Shown: positions 1 to 7,215 of the stretch, one piece after another
Numbering within the stretch: the first letter of the stretch is position 1
Layout of the letters: the number at the start of each line of letters is the position of its first letter
Assembly (NCBI GenBank): GCA_903819605.1
Contig: CAIJEA010000141.1
Span: forward strand, 1 to 17,931
DNA length: 17,931 bases
Direction of reading: 5' to 3'
Source: an uncultured cyanobacterium
GTDB lineage: Bacteria > Cyanobacteriota > Cyanobacteriia > Pseudanabaenales > Pseudanabaenaceae
The notes under the pieces: generated by a model
The model's input: the letters and a program-made list of their open reading frames with translations, nothing else
What the model was told of the DNA's origin: nothing
Databases searched by the model: none
Made by a program: the position numbers and the translations under genes

Positions 1-137
1 AGAACCCCTATACTTAATTTAAAGATCTTAACTGTTGCCTTCGCTACGGAAGTAATGCGGCTTTTGAAGTCAGATCAGAACTTGCAGAAAGTCAAATATT
101 TTTTAAATTACCCGTCAAATCATCAGCTTAATACCCT

Positions 138-1778
138 ATGCCTAGCTTACCGAGCACGATTTATCCCATTGGCGCTTATAACCTTTACGGTTTAGTGTGG
201 CAAACCGATACAAGTACTGAAGCAAGCGCTGATAACAATAAAGGCAAACCCTACGCACTTTGTGTCGATTCCTACCAAGGACATCTGCTCAAAATCGATC
301 CATATTCTGAAGGTGCAACGGTACTTAACAATTACACAGCATCTCAATTTCGCGACGCGACAGGTTTAGCGATCGCAGGTGAAATCCTTTGGATTACTAA
401 GGACAATGGAATTTATTACTGCAATATGGTTGATTTTGACTTGCAACCATTTATGGAGTTGCCCAACAAGATCGATGGGATAGCAGTATCTGAAGGTGGT
501 GTGTACGTAAGTTCTAGTGAAGTTGGCAAAATTTTTGTGTTTGGGCGTGCAACCCGTACTTTGCTACGAATCATGGATGCCCCAGGTGCAGGTTTTGAAG
601 CCTTGACCCTAGTAGGTGAGGAATTATGGGTTAGCGATCGCACCGAAGAAACGGTTTATCGCCTCAATGCTAAAACAGGAGAGGTTTTGCATCGAGGTTT
701 GACACCATTCCCAAATCCATTGGGATTGGGTTTTTTAGAAAATGATTTATATGTAGTTTATTCGGGTGATGAAAACTATATTCGTGAAAATCCCAACGAT
801 TTAGATGAGCCATTTTCGGTCGCAGCAAGAGAAAAGACTTTTATCCATCGCCTTAAATTTAATCAATATAAAAACGAAAAGTTAAACTACACCCTGACCA
901 CTGGCTTCAAGGTAGAAATGATCTATCTCGAAGAGCTGTCTTCCGAAGAACCAACTTCTGTTTATAACCTCACATGGAGAGTTGCTTATCCGACTGATAA
1001 CTATCGTCAAAAACTATTAGCGATCGAGCCAATAGGTATGCCCTTTGAAGAAGAAATTGTCGATGGTCAACGTGTCGCTGCTTTTAAACTAGGCAACCTA
1101 AAACCAGAAGAAGCAAGGATGTTTGGCTGGAAAGCAACCCTCGAACTGCACGGAATTAAATACGAACTCAAGGAAAGTGAAGTTGAGTTTGTTCCCGAAC
1201 TATCACCTGAAATGCAAAAGCTCTATCTAGTCGATGATGATGGATTGAGTATGGATAACCCTATTATTCAAGCAGCAGCAAAAGAAGCAGTAGGTGATGA
1301 AACCAATATCTTGAAGAAAATGCTACTCATTCGTGACTATGTCTATGACAAGTTATCCTATCGCGTTACTCCTTACATCGCCGCTCCAGAAGAAGTCCTA
1401 GTTAGAGGAACAGGTTCTTGTGGGGAATATGTTGGCTTACTATTGGCTTTAACAAGATTAAATGGAATCGCTTGTCGTACTGTCGGTCGCTATAAATGTC
1501 CCCATGATGGCGAATTGATTATGAATATTCCTCTTCATCAGTATTATAATCACGTTTGGATTGAGTTCTATATTCCTAGCATTGGATGGTTACCAATGGA
1601 ATCCAATCCCGATGACACTGGCTATCGTCCCTATCCTACACGTTGGTTTATGGGTCTACCTTGGTATCATGTGGAAATTGGCAAAGGTATTTTCTTTGAG
1701 ACAATTCAGCCTCAACCTTATTCCATCGGCGAACTTGCGCTAAATCATGTTCGATTCAAAGTTTTAGAAGAAATCTAA
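138..1778 (+). CDS. Beta-propeller-like protein with C-terminal transglutaminase-like domain
   Basis: This 546-residue protein has no signal peptide or membrane segment, so it is probably cytoplasmic. Residues about 15-225 contain repeated beta-strand units of the type seen in SMP-30/NHL propellers (for example GLAIAGEILWIT, GIAVSEGGVYVS, ALTLVGEELWVS). Residues about 250-350 look like a beta-sandwich linker. Residues about 370-500 match a transglutaminase/cysteine-protease-like core: Cys428 in GTGSCGEY, His472 in YNHVWIEFY, and an acidic stretch around Glu488-Asp493 (MESNPDD) where the third catalytic residue normally lies. Cys and His are clear, but which acidic residue completes the triad is not. 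The substrate is unknown; peptide or amide hydrolysis or crosslinking is inferred from the fold. The ATG at 138 has no obvious Shine-Dalgarno sequence. A strong hairpin follows the stop, so the gene is probably transcribed alone. Confidence 0.8.
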   Translation: MPSLPSTIYPIGAYNLYGLVWQTDTSTEASADNNKGKPYALCVDSYQGHLLKIDPYSEGATVLNNYTASQFRDATGLAIAGEILWITKDNGIYYCNMVDFDLQPFMELPNKIDGIAVSEGGVYVSSSEVGKIFVFGRATRTLLRIMDAPGAGFEALTLVGEELWVSDRTEETVYRLNAKTGEVLHRGLTPFPNPLGLGFLENDLYVVYSGDENYIRENPNDLDEPFSVAAREKTFIHRLKFNQYKNEKLNYTLTTGFKVEMIYLEELSSEEPTSVYNLTWRVAYPTDNYRQKLLAIEPIGMPFEEEIVDGQRVAAFKLGNLKPEEARMFGWKATLELHGIKYELKESEVEFVPELSPEMQKLYLVDDDGLSMDNPIIQAAAKEAVGDETNILKKMLLIRDYVYDKLSYRVTPYIAAPEEVLVRGTGSCGEYVGLLLALTRLNGIACRTVGRYKCPHDGELIMNIPLHQYYNHVWIEFYIPSIGWLPMESNPDDTGYRPYPTRWFMGLPWYHVEIGKGIFFETIQPQPYSIGELALNHVRFKVLEEI

Positions 1779-1786
1779 ATTAATGT

Positions 1787-1819
1787 CAAAAAGAACTGCA
1801 CTTCGTGCAGTTCTTTTTG
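1787..1819 (+). terminator. Hairpin terminator after the transglutaminase-like gene
   Basis: A perfect 15-bp stem (1787-1801 with 1805-1819) closes on a TTC triloop. The base of the stem is A-rich on the left and T-rich on the right, so it could stop transcription on either strand. It lies 9 bases after the stop codon. Confidence 0.85.
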
Positions 1820-1945
1820 ATTAACTGTAAACGATTACTAAGTTTAATAAATTTAGCTTAAGAAGAATTTTTTGATGTCAATCGACATTCTAGGATTATG
1901 GGAGTTAAAAAAATTTATAGGTAATTAGACTTAGGAAACACATTT

Positions 1946-2218
1946 ATGACACATCTAACTCTGCACTTACTTGCCGCAATTCCTACCACACCTACTTGGT
2001 CTGTAGGAGTTGGCTTAATCATGATAACAGCTAACCTATTTGCATTGGTTGTTGCTCGCTATGGTATTAAAGTCAAAGGTGTCGGACCTAGTTTGCCCGT
2101 TGAATTACCAGGTGTGTTCTCAGGTTTCGGTCTGCCAGAATTGCTTGGTGTTACCAGTTTTGGACATATCCTTGGCACAGGTTTAATTTTGGGATTGGCT
2201 CAAGCAGGATTGCTATAA
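1946..2218 (+). CDS. psaK: Photosystem I reaction center subunit PsaK
   Basis: PsaK is a small thylakoid membrane subunit at the edge of photosystem I. It binds chlorophyll and helps couple the complex to antennae. The 90-residue protein has two hydrophobic segments (about 18-38 and 63-88) separated by a polar loop rich in Gly and Pro, the normal PsaK topology. Diagnostic stretches are LIMITANLFALVVARYGIK in the first helix and LLGVTSFGHILGTGLILGL in the second. AGGA at 1933-1936, nine bases before the ATG, is a reasonable ribosome binding site. The gene sits between two hairpins and looks monocistronic. A short inverted repeat (ATGTC at 1875-1879, GACAT at 1884-1888) lies upstream, but I cannot assign it to a regulator. 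Confidence 0.93.
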   Translation: MTHLTLHLLAAIPTTPTWSVGVGLIMITANLFALVVARYGIKVKGVGPSLPVELPGVFSGFGLPELLGVTSFGHILGTGLILGLAQAGLL

Positions 2219-2240
2219 ATAACTATAAATAAATTGCCAT

Positions 2241-2279
2241 AAGTAATAGGGATTGCGCTTCGCGCAATCCCTATTACTT
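2241..2279 (+). terminator. Long hairpin between psaK and the convergent nitroreductase gene
   Basis: A perfect 18-bp stem (2241-2258 with 2262-2279) closes on a TTC triloop, with GCGCTTCGCGC at the tip. It lies between two convergent genes and could end both transcripts. There is no strong T-run beyond the stem. Confidence 0.8.
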
Positions 2280-2314
2280 ATATTGATAGAGGCTGGTTTA
2301 AGTCGCCGTCAATG

Positions 2315-2914
2315 TTAAATAAATGAAGCTGAATTTCCCCATTCTCCAGAAAAGACAAAGCTTGTTAATGGCTGTCGAACACGAGGTGCGGTTTCTCTCT
2401 CTTGTAATTCTGGCGATAAGTTGCTGGTCTCTCCTGCATAACCGATCGCGATCGCAGCTATAGGTTTGGCGGTTTCAGGAATATTGAAAGTAGCGATCGC
2501 CTTATCAGCATCAAAGCCTCCCATCTGGTGCGCGACTAAATTTAAAGCCGTTGCTTGTAGTACTAGAGTCGCAGATGCTTGTCCTGCATCATATTCTCCC
2601 CAAGCATTTGGCTTATCATTATGCTTAAAGTTTTTTTGGGCTACGACTAATCCTAAAACTGGTGCAACTTGTGCCCATGACACATTGAAAGGAACAATGC
2701 AGTCAAGCAGTTTTTGATAGTTAACGGTGTCGTCTTTCGTCGCTACGATAAATGCCCAAGGTTGGTCATTAAAGCAAGAAGAAGACCATCTAGCCGCTTC
2801 AAATAGTTGAGCAAGTTTTTCGGGTTCGACAAGTTTACCGTCAAAAGCACGAGGACTCCATCTTTGAGCAATCAAAGGATGGATGTCATGATTGGTAGTT
2901 GCAGGGTTTTCCAT
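2315..2914 (-). CDS. Nitroreductase family protein
   Basis: This 199-residue protein belongs to the FMN-dependent, NAD(P)H-using nitroreductase family, which reduces nitro compounds, quinones or similar acceptors. The N-terminal RWSPRAF (residues 18-24) is the family's FMN phosphate-binding motif. It is followed by AARWSSSCFNDQPWAFI (about 41-57), where family members contact FMN. A C-terminal AIAAIAIGYAGE segment is the usual strand before the final helix. No signal peptide is present. The ATG at 2914 has no clear Shine-Dalgarno sequence. The gene converges on psaK and is divergent from ispH. The true substrate cannot be read from the sequence. Confidence 0.85.
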   Translation of the reverse strand: MENPATTNHDIHPLIAQRWSPRAFDGKLVEPEKLAQLFEAARWSSSCFNDQPWAFIVATKDDTVNYQKLLDCIVPFNVSWAQVAPVLGLVVAQKNFKHNDKPNAWGEYDAGQASATLVLQATALNLVAHQMGGFDADKAIATFNIPETAKPIAAIAIGYAGETSNLSPELQERETAPRVRQPLTSFVFSGEWGNSASFI

Positions 2915-3028
2915 TTATTTACACTTGTTAGAATATGGTTGCAAACCGATTGATTCGATTTTTAGTCAGCTTAGAGTGAATAACCAAATATTATTACAAC
3001 CTAAAATCACAGATTTGTCGGTATAGCA

Positions 3029-3160
3029 CTATAACTATGCGGTTTTAGTTTATACAACAATTTAAGAGCTATCTAAAACCCAAATAAATAAGGATGGCGC
3101 AAAGCGCCATCCTTATTTATTTGGATTTTGCATTCTATAGCTATATAGCGGGTTTTAGTT
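3029..3160 (+). repeat. Imperfect direct repeats flanking a palindrome
   Basis: Two related segments, 3029-3050 and 3135-3160, share CTATA(A/G)CTAT followed by GCGG(G)TTTTAGTT. The second has four extra bases. They bracket the palindrome at 3075-3129. An inverted copy of the shared part, CTAAAACCC at 3073-3081, faces GGGTTTTAG at 3150-3158. The arrangement resembles a small composite repeat element, but no target-site duplication is visible. Confidence 0.5.
3075..3129 (+). repeat. 26-bp inverted repeat with AAA loop
   Basis: The arms 3075-3100 and 3104-3129 are complementary over 26 bp, with one mismatch (C3079 against A3125) and a three-base loop. It lies in the 459-base stretch between the divergent nitroreductase and ispH genes. 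A terminator would not be expected there, unless it blocks upstream or antisense transcription. Confidence 0.85.
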
Positions 3161-3168
3161 GAGTGTGA

Positions 3169-3216
3169 CACAAAAAATGTAGGGGCAATTCATGAATTGC
3201 CCCTACATTTTTTGTG
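3169..3216 (+). repeat. Perfect 48-bp palindrome (24-bp arms, no spacer)
   Basis: Arms 3169-3192 and 3193-3216 are perfectly complementary with no spacer, centred on CAATTCATGAATTG. The outer part is an A-run on the left and a T-run on the right. A related palindrome with the same core lies at 10836-10881. Palindromes of this kind are known as dispersed repeats in cyanobacterial genomes. The element could extrude as a cruciform or act as a bidirectional terminator. Confidence 0.9.
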
Positions 3217-3332
3217 CTTTTTTGTACAGCAGTCATGTGAAAAATTGCCATATCAGAACAAAAAAGAGCATTGCAACATTTTTTGTCATAACTCTCTTCT
3301 AGGTTTAAAGTAGCGACAGCTATGTAAGCCGT

Positions 3333-3338
3333 TATAAT
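3333..3338 (+). promoter_or_regulatory. Candidate -10 element for ispH
   Basis: A consensus TATAAT lies 35 bases before the ispH ATG. No convincing TTGACA is found at the proper distance upstream. It is therefore a type 2-like promoter that would need an activator, or a chance match in AT-rich DNA. The rest of 3217-3332 shows no gene. Confidence 0.45.
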
Positions 3339-3373
3339 ACTTTCAGCACAAATACCTAGAATAATCTAAGCGC

Positions 3374-4582
3374 ATGGATAACACGCTCGATACTCAAGCG
3401 ATGAGAAGGGCTTTGCACAAGTCTCCCAACTATTTTCGACAAAGTTTTGGTCATGGTGAAGAAGCTGAAACAACCATGCGATCGCAATATCACAGCGACT
3501 TGATTCAAACTATTCGCGATCACAATTACGTATATACGCAAGGTGATGTAACGATTTATTTGGCAAAATCCTTTGGATTTTGTTGGGGTGTAGAAAGAGC
3601 AGTAGCAATGGCTTATGAAACCCGTACGCAGTTTCCGAACGAACGAATTTGGATTACTAATGAAATCATTCATAATCCTTCTGTTAATGCCAAACTCAAG
3701 GAAATGGAAGTCCAGTTTGTTCCTGTTAGAGAAGATGGAACTAAAGATTTCTCGGGGATTGGTCAGGGCGATGTAGTAATTTTGCCAGCCTTTGGCGCAA
3801 GCGTGCAGGAAACTCAGTTATTCGATCGACTTGGCAGCAAGATTGTTGATACAACTTGTCCTTGGGTATCGAAAGTCTGGAATCGGGTAGAGAAGCATAA
3901 AAAAGCGGATTTCACTTCTATCGTTCACGGCAAGTACAATCACGAAGAGACGATCGCCACCAGTTCCTACGCTAAGCGTTATCTAGTGGTATTGAATATG
4001 AAAGAAGCCGAGTATGTGGCTAATTACATACTCAATGGCGGCAATCGCCAAGAATTTCTAACCAAGTTTAGTAAAGCAATCTCAGAGGGATTTGATCCCG
4101 ATCGCGATCTCGAAAGAGTCGGCGTAGCCAATCAAACGACGATGCTGAAGGGTGAAACGGAAGCGATTGGCAAATTGTTTGAAAAGACAATGATGCAAAA
4201 GTATGGTGTGGAACATCTTGATGAACATTTCCTCGCTTTTAATACGATTTGTGATGCAACTCAAGAGCGCCAAGATGCCATGTTCGAGATTGTCGAAGAA
4301 GATCTCGATTTGATGATCGTTATTGGTGGTTATAATTCCTCCAATACGACCCATTTACAGGAAATTGCGATCGAGCGAAATCTTCCTTCTTATCACATTG
4401 ATGATGTACATCGCATTCTCTCGGCTGAAGCGATCGAGCATAAACCTCTTGGCAAAGCGATCGAGCAAGCAAAAAATTGGCTCCCCACGGGTCAAATCAA
4501 GGTTGGCGTAACCTCTGGAGCATCAACTCCCGATCGCGTTGTCGAAGATGTAATTAATAGAATTTTTGCTTTAAAAAATTAA
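3374..4582 (+). CDS. ispH: 4-hydroxy-3-methylbut-2-enyl diphosphate reductase (IspH)
   Basis: IspH catalyses the last step of the MEP isoprenoid pathway, reducing HMBPP to IPP and DMAPP. In cyanobacteria this supplies carotenoids, the chlorophyll phytyl tail and quinones. The protein has 402 residues, the long cyanobacterial/plant form with an N-terminal extension, rather than the roughly 315 of E. coli. Three Cys ligands of the iron-sulfur cluster are visible: Cys70 in FGFCWGVERAV, Cys162 in DTTCPWVSKVW and Cys293 in NTICDATQERQDA. Other family signatures are NEIIHNPSVN, IVHGKYNHEET and VIGGYNSSNTTHL. The ATG at 3374 lies 35 bases after a TATAAT. Hairpins follow the stop, and the next gene converges, so the gene stands alone. 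Confidence 0.95.
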   Translation: MDNTLDTQAMRRALHKSPNYFRQSFGHGEEAETTMRSQYHSDLIQTIRDHNYVYTQGDVTIYLAKSFGFCWGVERAVAMAYETRTQFPNERIWITNEIIHNPSVNAKLKEMEVQFVPVREDGTKDFSGIGQGDVVILPAFGASVQETQLFDRLGSKIVDTTCPWVSKVWNRVEKHKKADFTSIVHGKYNHEETIATSSYAKRYLVVLNMKEAEYVANYILNGGNRQEFLTKFSKAISEGFDPDRDLERVGVANQTTMLKGETEAIGKLFEKTMMQKYGVEHLDEHFLAFNTICDATQERQDAMFEIVEEDLDLMIVIGGYNSSNTTHLQEIAIERNLPSYHIDDVHRILSAEAIEHKPLGKAIEQAKNWLPTGQIKVGVTSGASTPDRVVEDVINRIFALKN

Positions 4583-4602
4583 TTCCAGAGATTTAATATA
4601 TC

Positions 4603-4619
4603 AACGCAAGTTTTGCGTT
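4603..4619 (+). terminator. Short hairpin after ispH
   Basis: A 7-bp stem AACGCAA/TTGCGTT with a GTT loop lies 20 bases after the ispH stop. It is followed by CAAAATTTCTTG rather than a clean T-run, so it is a weak terminator candidate. Confidence 0.5.
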
Positions 4620-4638
4620 CAAAATTTCTTGTGGTTCT

Positions 4639-4671
4639 AATGAAAAGCGGCGCGAAGCGCCGCCTTTCATT
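4639..4671 (-). terminator. GC-rich hairpin between convergent ispH and tyrA
   Basis: A 15-bp stem (4639-4653 with 4657-4671) closes on a GAA loop in the context GCGCGAAGCGC. The single non-Watson-Crick position is A against C on the plus strand and therefore U-G in minus-strand RNA. That fits selection as the tyrA terminator. It may also stop ispH transcripts. Confidence 0.75.
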
Positions 4672-4698
4672 TTACATAAAGAACAAAGGAGATATCAA

Positions 4699-5559
4699 TC
4701 AATCGACATATAGTGAGCGATCGCGGTGTGTATTAGCTAAAAAAGCTTCTATTTCTTCCCATTGTTTGTTCTCAATTAAATCGATTACTGATTGCAAAGA
4801 CTTGTGATAAGTATAGAGAGATCGCAATAATGCTGATTGATTATATTCTGCCATCAGCCGACCGAGTTCAGGATTACCACCACCCACGCGACTAGTATCT
4901 CGAAATCCTGAACTAGCTAAATTTTGGGCTAATTGGAGAATACTCGCATCTTCTTCCTGTTGACAAGCAGCTATCAAACTAGAACTAATCATCACAGGCA
5001 AGTGACTGATTGAAGCCACAGCACGATCGTGTTCTTCAGGACTACATTCGTAAACATTCATTTCCACCAATTGCCAAAGCGATCGCACCTTCTCAAATGC
5101 TGCAAGATCGTTGCTAGACGTAACTACACAGGGACGGTTTTGAAATAGATTCCGTTGGGCAGCTAAGATTCCTTGAAGGGTATTCCCAGCCATTGGATGA
5201 CTGCCGACAAATCTCTGACCAAATTGCTGACAAATTTTTGATGCAGGTTCGACGATTGCGGCTTTGACTGAACCAACATCCGTAAAAATAATATTGGATG
5301 GCAGCTTGGGAGCGAGCGCAGTAATCGTTGGCAAAATGGCAGCAATTGGCGTACAGATCACCACTATATCGGTGCGATCTCGATCGGGAATATTATCAAT
5401 ACCTATACTTGCGACGTTTACAGCAGCCATCGACTCTGCCTGTTTACAAGTCTCAGGGTTACGGCTGATTCCCCATACATAATTTTCTTGATTTTGCGCT
5501 AGAAGATCTAACCCTAGCGAGCCACCGATCAATCCCAGTCCAACTATGCCAACGTTCAT
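4699..5559 (-). CDS. tyrA: Prephenate/arogenate dehydrogenase (TyrA)
   Basis: This 286-residue cytosolic enzyme belongs to tyrosine biosynthesis. It starts with a Rossmann dinucleotide-binding motif, VGLGLIGGSLG (residues 6-16). Arg33, in the ISRNPE turn after the second strand, favours NADP+. VICTPIAAI and the substrate motif GSHPMAG (119-125, His121) follow, then SHLPVM (His186). Cyanobacterial members characterised so far are NADP-dependent arogenate dehydrogenases, so that activity is the likelier one here; the sequence alone does not prove it. Length is normal for the cyanobacterial form, with no ACT domain. The gene follows rpmB on the same strand, with 139 bases and a strong hairpin between them, so it is probably not cotranscribed. 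No good Shine-Dalgarno precedes the ATG at 5559. Confidence 0.92.
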   Translation of the reverse strand: MNVGIVGLGLIGGSLGLDLLAQNQENYVWGISRNPETCKQAESMAAVNVASIGIDNIPDRDRTDIVVICTPIAAILPTITALAPKLPSNIIFTDVGSVKAAIVEPASKICQQFGQRFVGSHPMAGNTLQGILAAQRNLFQNRPCVVTSSNDLAAFEKVRSLWQLVEMNVYECSPEEHDRAVASISHLPVMISSSLIAACQQEEDASILQLAQNLASSGFRDTSRVGGGNPELGRLMAEYNQSALLRSLYTYHKSLQSVIDLIENKQWEEIEAFLANTHRDRSLYVD

Positions 5560-5609
5560 AGAAATTTATCAAGGATAGCGACTCTAATAAAACTTGAAAA
5601 GTTCTAAGG

Positions 5610-5648
5610 TTGTATTAGAGTTAACGCATTGCGTTGGCTCTAATACAA
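5610..5648 (-). terminator. Hairpin between rpmB and tyrA
   Basis: An outer 11-bp stem (5610-5620 with 5638-5648) and an inner 5-bp stem (5623-5627 with 5631-5635) are joined by TT facing GG. The two positions would be U-G pairs in plus-strand RNA but A-C mismatches in minus-strand RNA. It lies downstream of rpmB and upstream of tyrA, both on the minus strand. The role as rpmB terminator is inferred. Confidence 0.65.
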
Positions 5649-5698
5649 TCTCCATCAATGAAAATTTAGGAGGAGTTGCACCCTCTTAAAAATTTGAT

Positions 5699-5935
5699 TT
5701 AAAACTTGCGGAGGTCGAGCCCTGCTTCCTTAGCAAATGCAGATAGACCTTTCTTTTGTAAAGTCTTAATTGCTTTGGTGGAAATTTGTAATTTTACAAA
5801 GCGCTTTCCTTCTTCCCACCAAATTCTCTTATCTTGTAAGTTTACGTGTTGTAAGTGCTTGTGACGCTTGTGTGAGAAAGAAATCGATACAGAGTTATTG
5901 GCTTTTTTGCCTGTTAGTTGGCATACACGACTCAT
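5699..5935 (-). CDS. rpmB: 50S ribosomal protein L28
   Basis: L28 is a small basic protein of the large ribosomal subunit. The 78-residue sequence begins MSRVCQLTGKKANN and continues with SHKRHKHLQHVNLQ, IWWEEGKRFVKLQISTKAIK and a C-terminal KKGLSAFAKEAGLDL. These are the family blocks in order and at full length. Lys, Arg and His are abundant, as expected for an RNA-binding protein. The start is well supported: AGGAG (minus strand, 5945-5949) lies nine bases before the ATG. The gene is divergent from dapB, and the 228 bases between them hold a 31-bp inverted repeat. Confidence 0.95.
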   Translation of the reverse strand: MSRVCQLTGKKANNSVSISFSHKRHKHLQHVNLQDKRIWWEEGKRFVKLQISTKAIKTLQKKGLSAFAKEAGLDLRKF

Positions 5936-6017
5936 AGTACTAGGCTCCTATTTTTTTAGTCCAGCTAAACATAATACAACCTCAAACTATCCTTAAGCAA
6001 TTAATTTTGTAGAAAGT

Positions 6018-6082
6018 CAGCAATTCTGATTTTGTTTTTTTCAGTGCCAACGGCGCTGAAAAAAACAAAATCAGAATTGCTG
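6018..6082 (+). repeat. 31-bp inverted repeat between divergent rpmB and dapB
   Basis: Arms 6018-6048 and 6052-6082 pair over 31 bp with an AAC loop. The only exception is one T-G pair (T6045 against G6055), which is a wobble in plus-strand RNA. The stem contains a run of seven T facing seven A, then CAG(T/C)GCC at the tip. It lies upstream of both genes, 81 bases before dapB, where a plain terminator is unexpected. It could be part of the dapB leader or insulate the two promoters. Confidence 0.9.
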
Positions 6083-6163
6083 GTAAAAAGCAGTACGAAG
6101 CAATATCTCTAACGGTTTATTTGTGAGCTAAGCTCAAATCTATGTATTTTCAAGTTTTAATTC

Positions 6164-6985
6164 ATGACAAATAAGGCACAAATTCCTGTTGTTGTCTCTG
6201 GTGCGACAGGCAAAATGGGGCGCGAAATTATCAAAGCGATCGCTAAATCCCCAGACATGAACCTCGTCGGGGCGATCGGTCGTCAACATATCGGCGAAGA
6301 TATCGGCGAAGTTATTGGCATTGGCGAATTAGAAATTCCTGTGACCGATAATCTTGAAGTCGTTCTGGCTCAAGCCGCGCAAGAATCACAACTGCCTGTA
6401 ATGGTCGATGTCACCCATCCCAGTATTATCTACGACAATATTCGCTCAGCGATCGCCTATGGGGTAAGACCCGTAGTTGGCACAACGGGCTTAAGCGAAC
6501 AACAAATTGCCGAGCTTGCCATTTTCGCAGACAAGGCAAGCACAGGCTGCATCATCGCCCCGAATTTCTCCGTGGGTGTAATTTTGATGCAACAGGCAGC
6601 GATCGCCGCCGCCAAATATTTCCAACATGTCGAAATCATTGAACTACACCATAATCAAAAAGCTGATGCTCCTAGCGGTACTGCCATCAAAACCGCACAA
6701 ATGCTCTCAGAGTTAGGTCAATCCTTCAATCCCGCGCTTGTTGATGAAAAAGAACATCTTACAGGGGCGCGAGGCGCAACCTACGGCGAAAATATTCGTA
6801 TTCATAGCTTGCGTATTCCTGGTCTAGTCGCTCGTCAGGAAGTGATTTTTGGCGCAATGGGCGAAACCCTCAAAATTGAACATAATGCCAGCGATCGCAC
6901 CTGTTACATGGCAGGTGTATTACTCTGTGTCCGCAAAGTACTCGCGCTCAAGTCGCTTGTTTATGGTCTAGAAAAATTACTGTAA
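6164..6985 (+). CDS. dapB: 4-hydroxy-tetrahydrodipicolinate reductase (DapB)
   Basis: DapB reduces 4-hydroxy-tetrahydrodipicolinate with NAD(P)H in the diaminopimelate/lysine pathway, feeding peptidoglycan and protein synthesis. The 273-residue protein opens with the nucleotide-binding loop VSGATGKMGREI (12-23). GTTGLS and APNFSVGV follow. The active-site motif is ELHHNQKADAPSGTA at 160-174, with catalytic His162/His163 and Lys166. The C-terminal dimer/tetramer region RIHSLRIPGLVARQEVIFG is present. Length is normal. The ATG at 6164 has no clear Shine-Dalgarno. A small TGAGC-TAA-GCTCA hairpin at 6124-6136 lies in the probable leader, with no sign of a lysine riboswitch. Confidence 0.95.
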   Translation: MTNKAQIPVVVSGATGKMGREIIKAIAKSPDMNLVGAIGRQHIGEDIGEVIGIGELEIPVTDNLEVVLAQAAQESQLPVMVDVTHPSIIYDNIRSAIAYGVRPVVGTTGLSEQQIAELAIFADKASTGCIIAPNFSVGVILMQQAAIAAAKYFQHVEIIELHHNQKADAPSGTAIKTAQMLSELGQSFNPALVDEKEHLTGARGATYGENIRIHSLRIPGLVARQEVIFGAMGETLKIEHNASDRTCYMAGVLLCVRKVLALKSLVYGLEKLL

Positions 6986-6987
6986 TT

Positions 6988-7012
6988 GACAAGTGCGCTT
7001 CGCGCACCTGTC
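6988..7012 (+). terminator. First hairpin after dapB (TTC loop)
   Basis: An 11-bp stem (6988-6998 with 7002-7012) has one A-C mismatch and a TTC triloop in a GCGCTTCGCGC tip. It starts two bases after the dapB stop and is followed by TTTAT. It works with the stronger hairpin just downstream. Confidence 0.7.
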
Positions 7013-7019
7013 TTTATAC

Positions 7020-7058
7020 CAATAAAAAAGCACCTTCATTGCAGGTGCTTTTTTATTG
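7020..7058 (+). terminator. Strong bidirectional terminator between dapB and tRNA-Glu
   Basis: A perfect 16-bp stem (7020-7035 with 7043-7058) with a 7-base loop has AGCACCT/AGGTGCT at the top. An A-run on the left becomes a T-run on the right. It is a classic intrinsic terminator in both directions, so it can end dapB from the left and the tRNA from the right, 9 bases past the tRNA 3' end. Confidence 0.88.
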
Positions 7059-7066
7059 TTTAAGAA

Positions 7067-7139
7067 TACCCCCAGGGGAATTCGAATCCCCGTCGCATCC
7101 GTGAAAGGGATGTGTCCTAGGCCTCTAGACGATGGGGGC
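7067..7139 (-). tRNA. trnE: tRNA-Glu (anticodon UUC)
   Basis: Read on the minus strand, the 73-base sequence begins GCCCCCATCGTCTAGAGG and ends CCCCTGGGGGTA without an encoded CCA. The acceptor stem pairs over seven positions, with a terminal G-U. The anticodon stem CATCC/GGATG encloses CTTTCAC with anticodon TTC (7103-7105). The T arm is GGGGA-TTCGAAT-TCCCC. It closely resembles plastid and cyanobacterial tRNA-Glu. In these organisms charged tRNA-Glu serves translation and is also the substrate of glutamyl-tRNA reductase for 5-aminolevulinate, the entry to heme and chlorophyll synthesis. Confidence 0.97.
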
Positions 7140-7157
7140 GTGTTCTTGACCTTTATT

Positions 7158-7187
7158 AAGATACACATCTGAGATCAAGTTTGTCAA
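7158..7187 (-). promoter_or_regulatory. Promoter of tRNA-Glu
   Basis: On the minus strand TTGACA (7182-7187) is followed after 18 bases by TATCTT (7158-7163), about 19 bases before the tRNA 5' end. The -35 is perfect and the -10 matches four of six positions of TATAAT. Spacing and position fit a constitutive stable-RNA promoter. Confidence 0.7.
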
Positions 7188-7215
7188 CACCCAAGTCAAA
7201 GTTTTTTAGAAACGA

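Noticed and set aside
18..131. A short open frame ending at TAA 129-131, possibly the tail of an upstream gene
   Set aside because: It is closed by an in-frame stop at 15-17, has no start codon in frame, and has no recognisable protein pattern.
3356..3673. A 105-codon open frame on the minus strand overlapping ispH
   Set aside because: It lies opposite the well-supported ispH coding frame and resembles no known family; it is an antisense shadow.
4613..4807. A 64-codon plus-strand open frame after ispH
   Set aside because: It spans the GC-rich hairpin and the 3' end of tyrA in antisense and has no family resemblance or ribosome binding site.
6083..6163. Possible lysine riboswitch or attenuator ahead of dapB
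   Set aside because: The leader is too short, contains only a 5-bp hairpin, and shows none of the conserved lysine riboswitch blocks.
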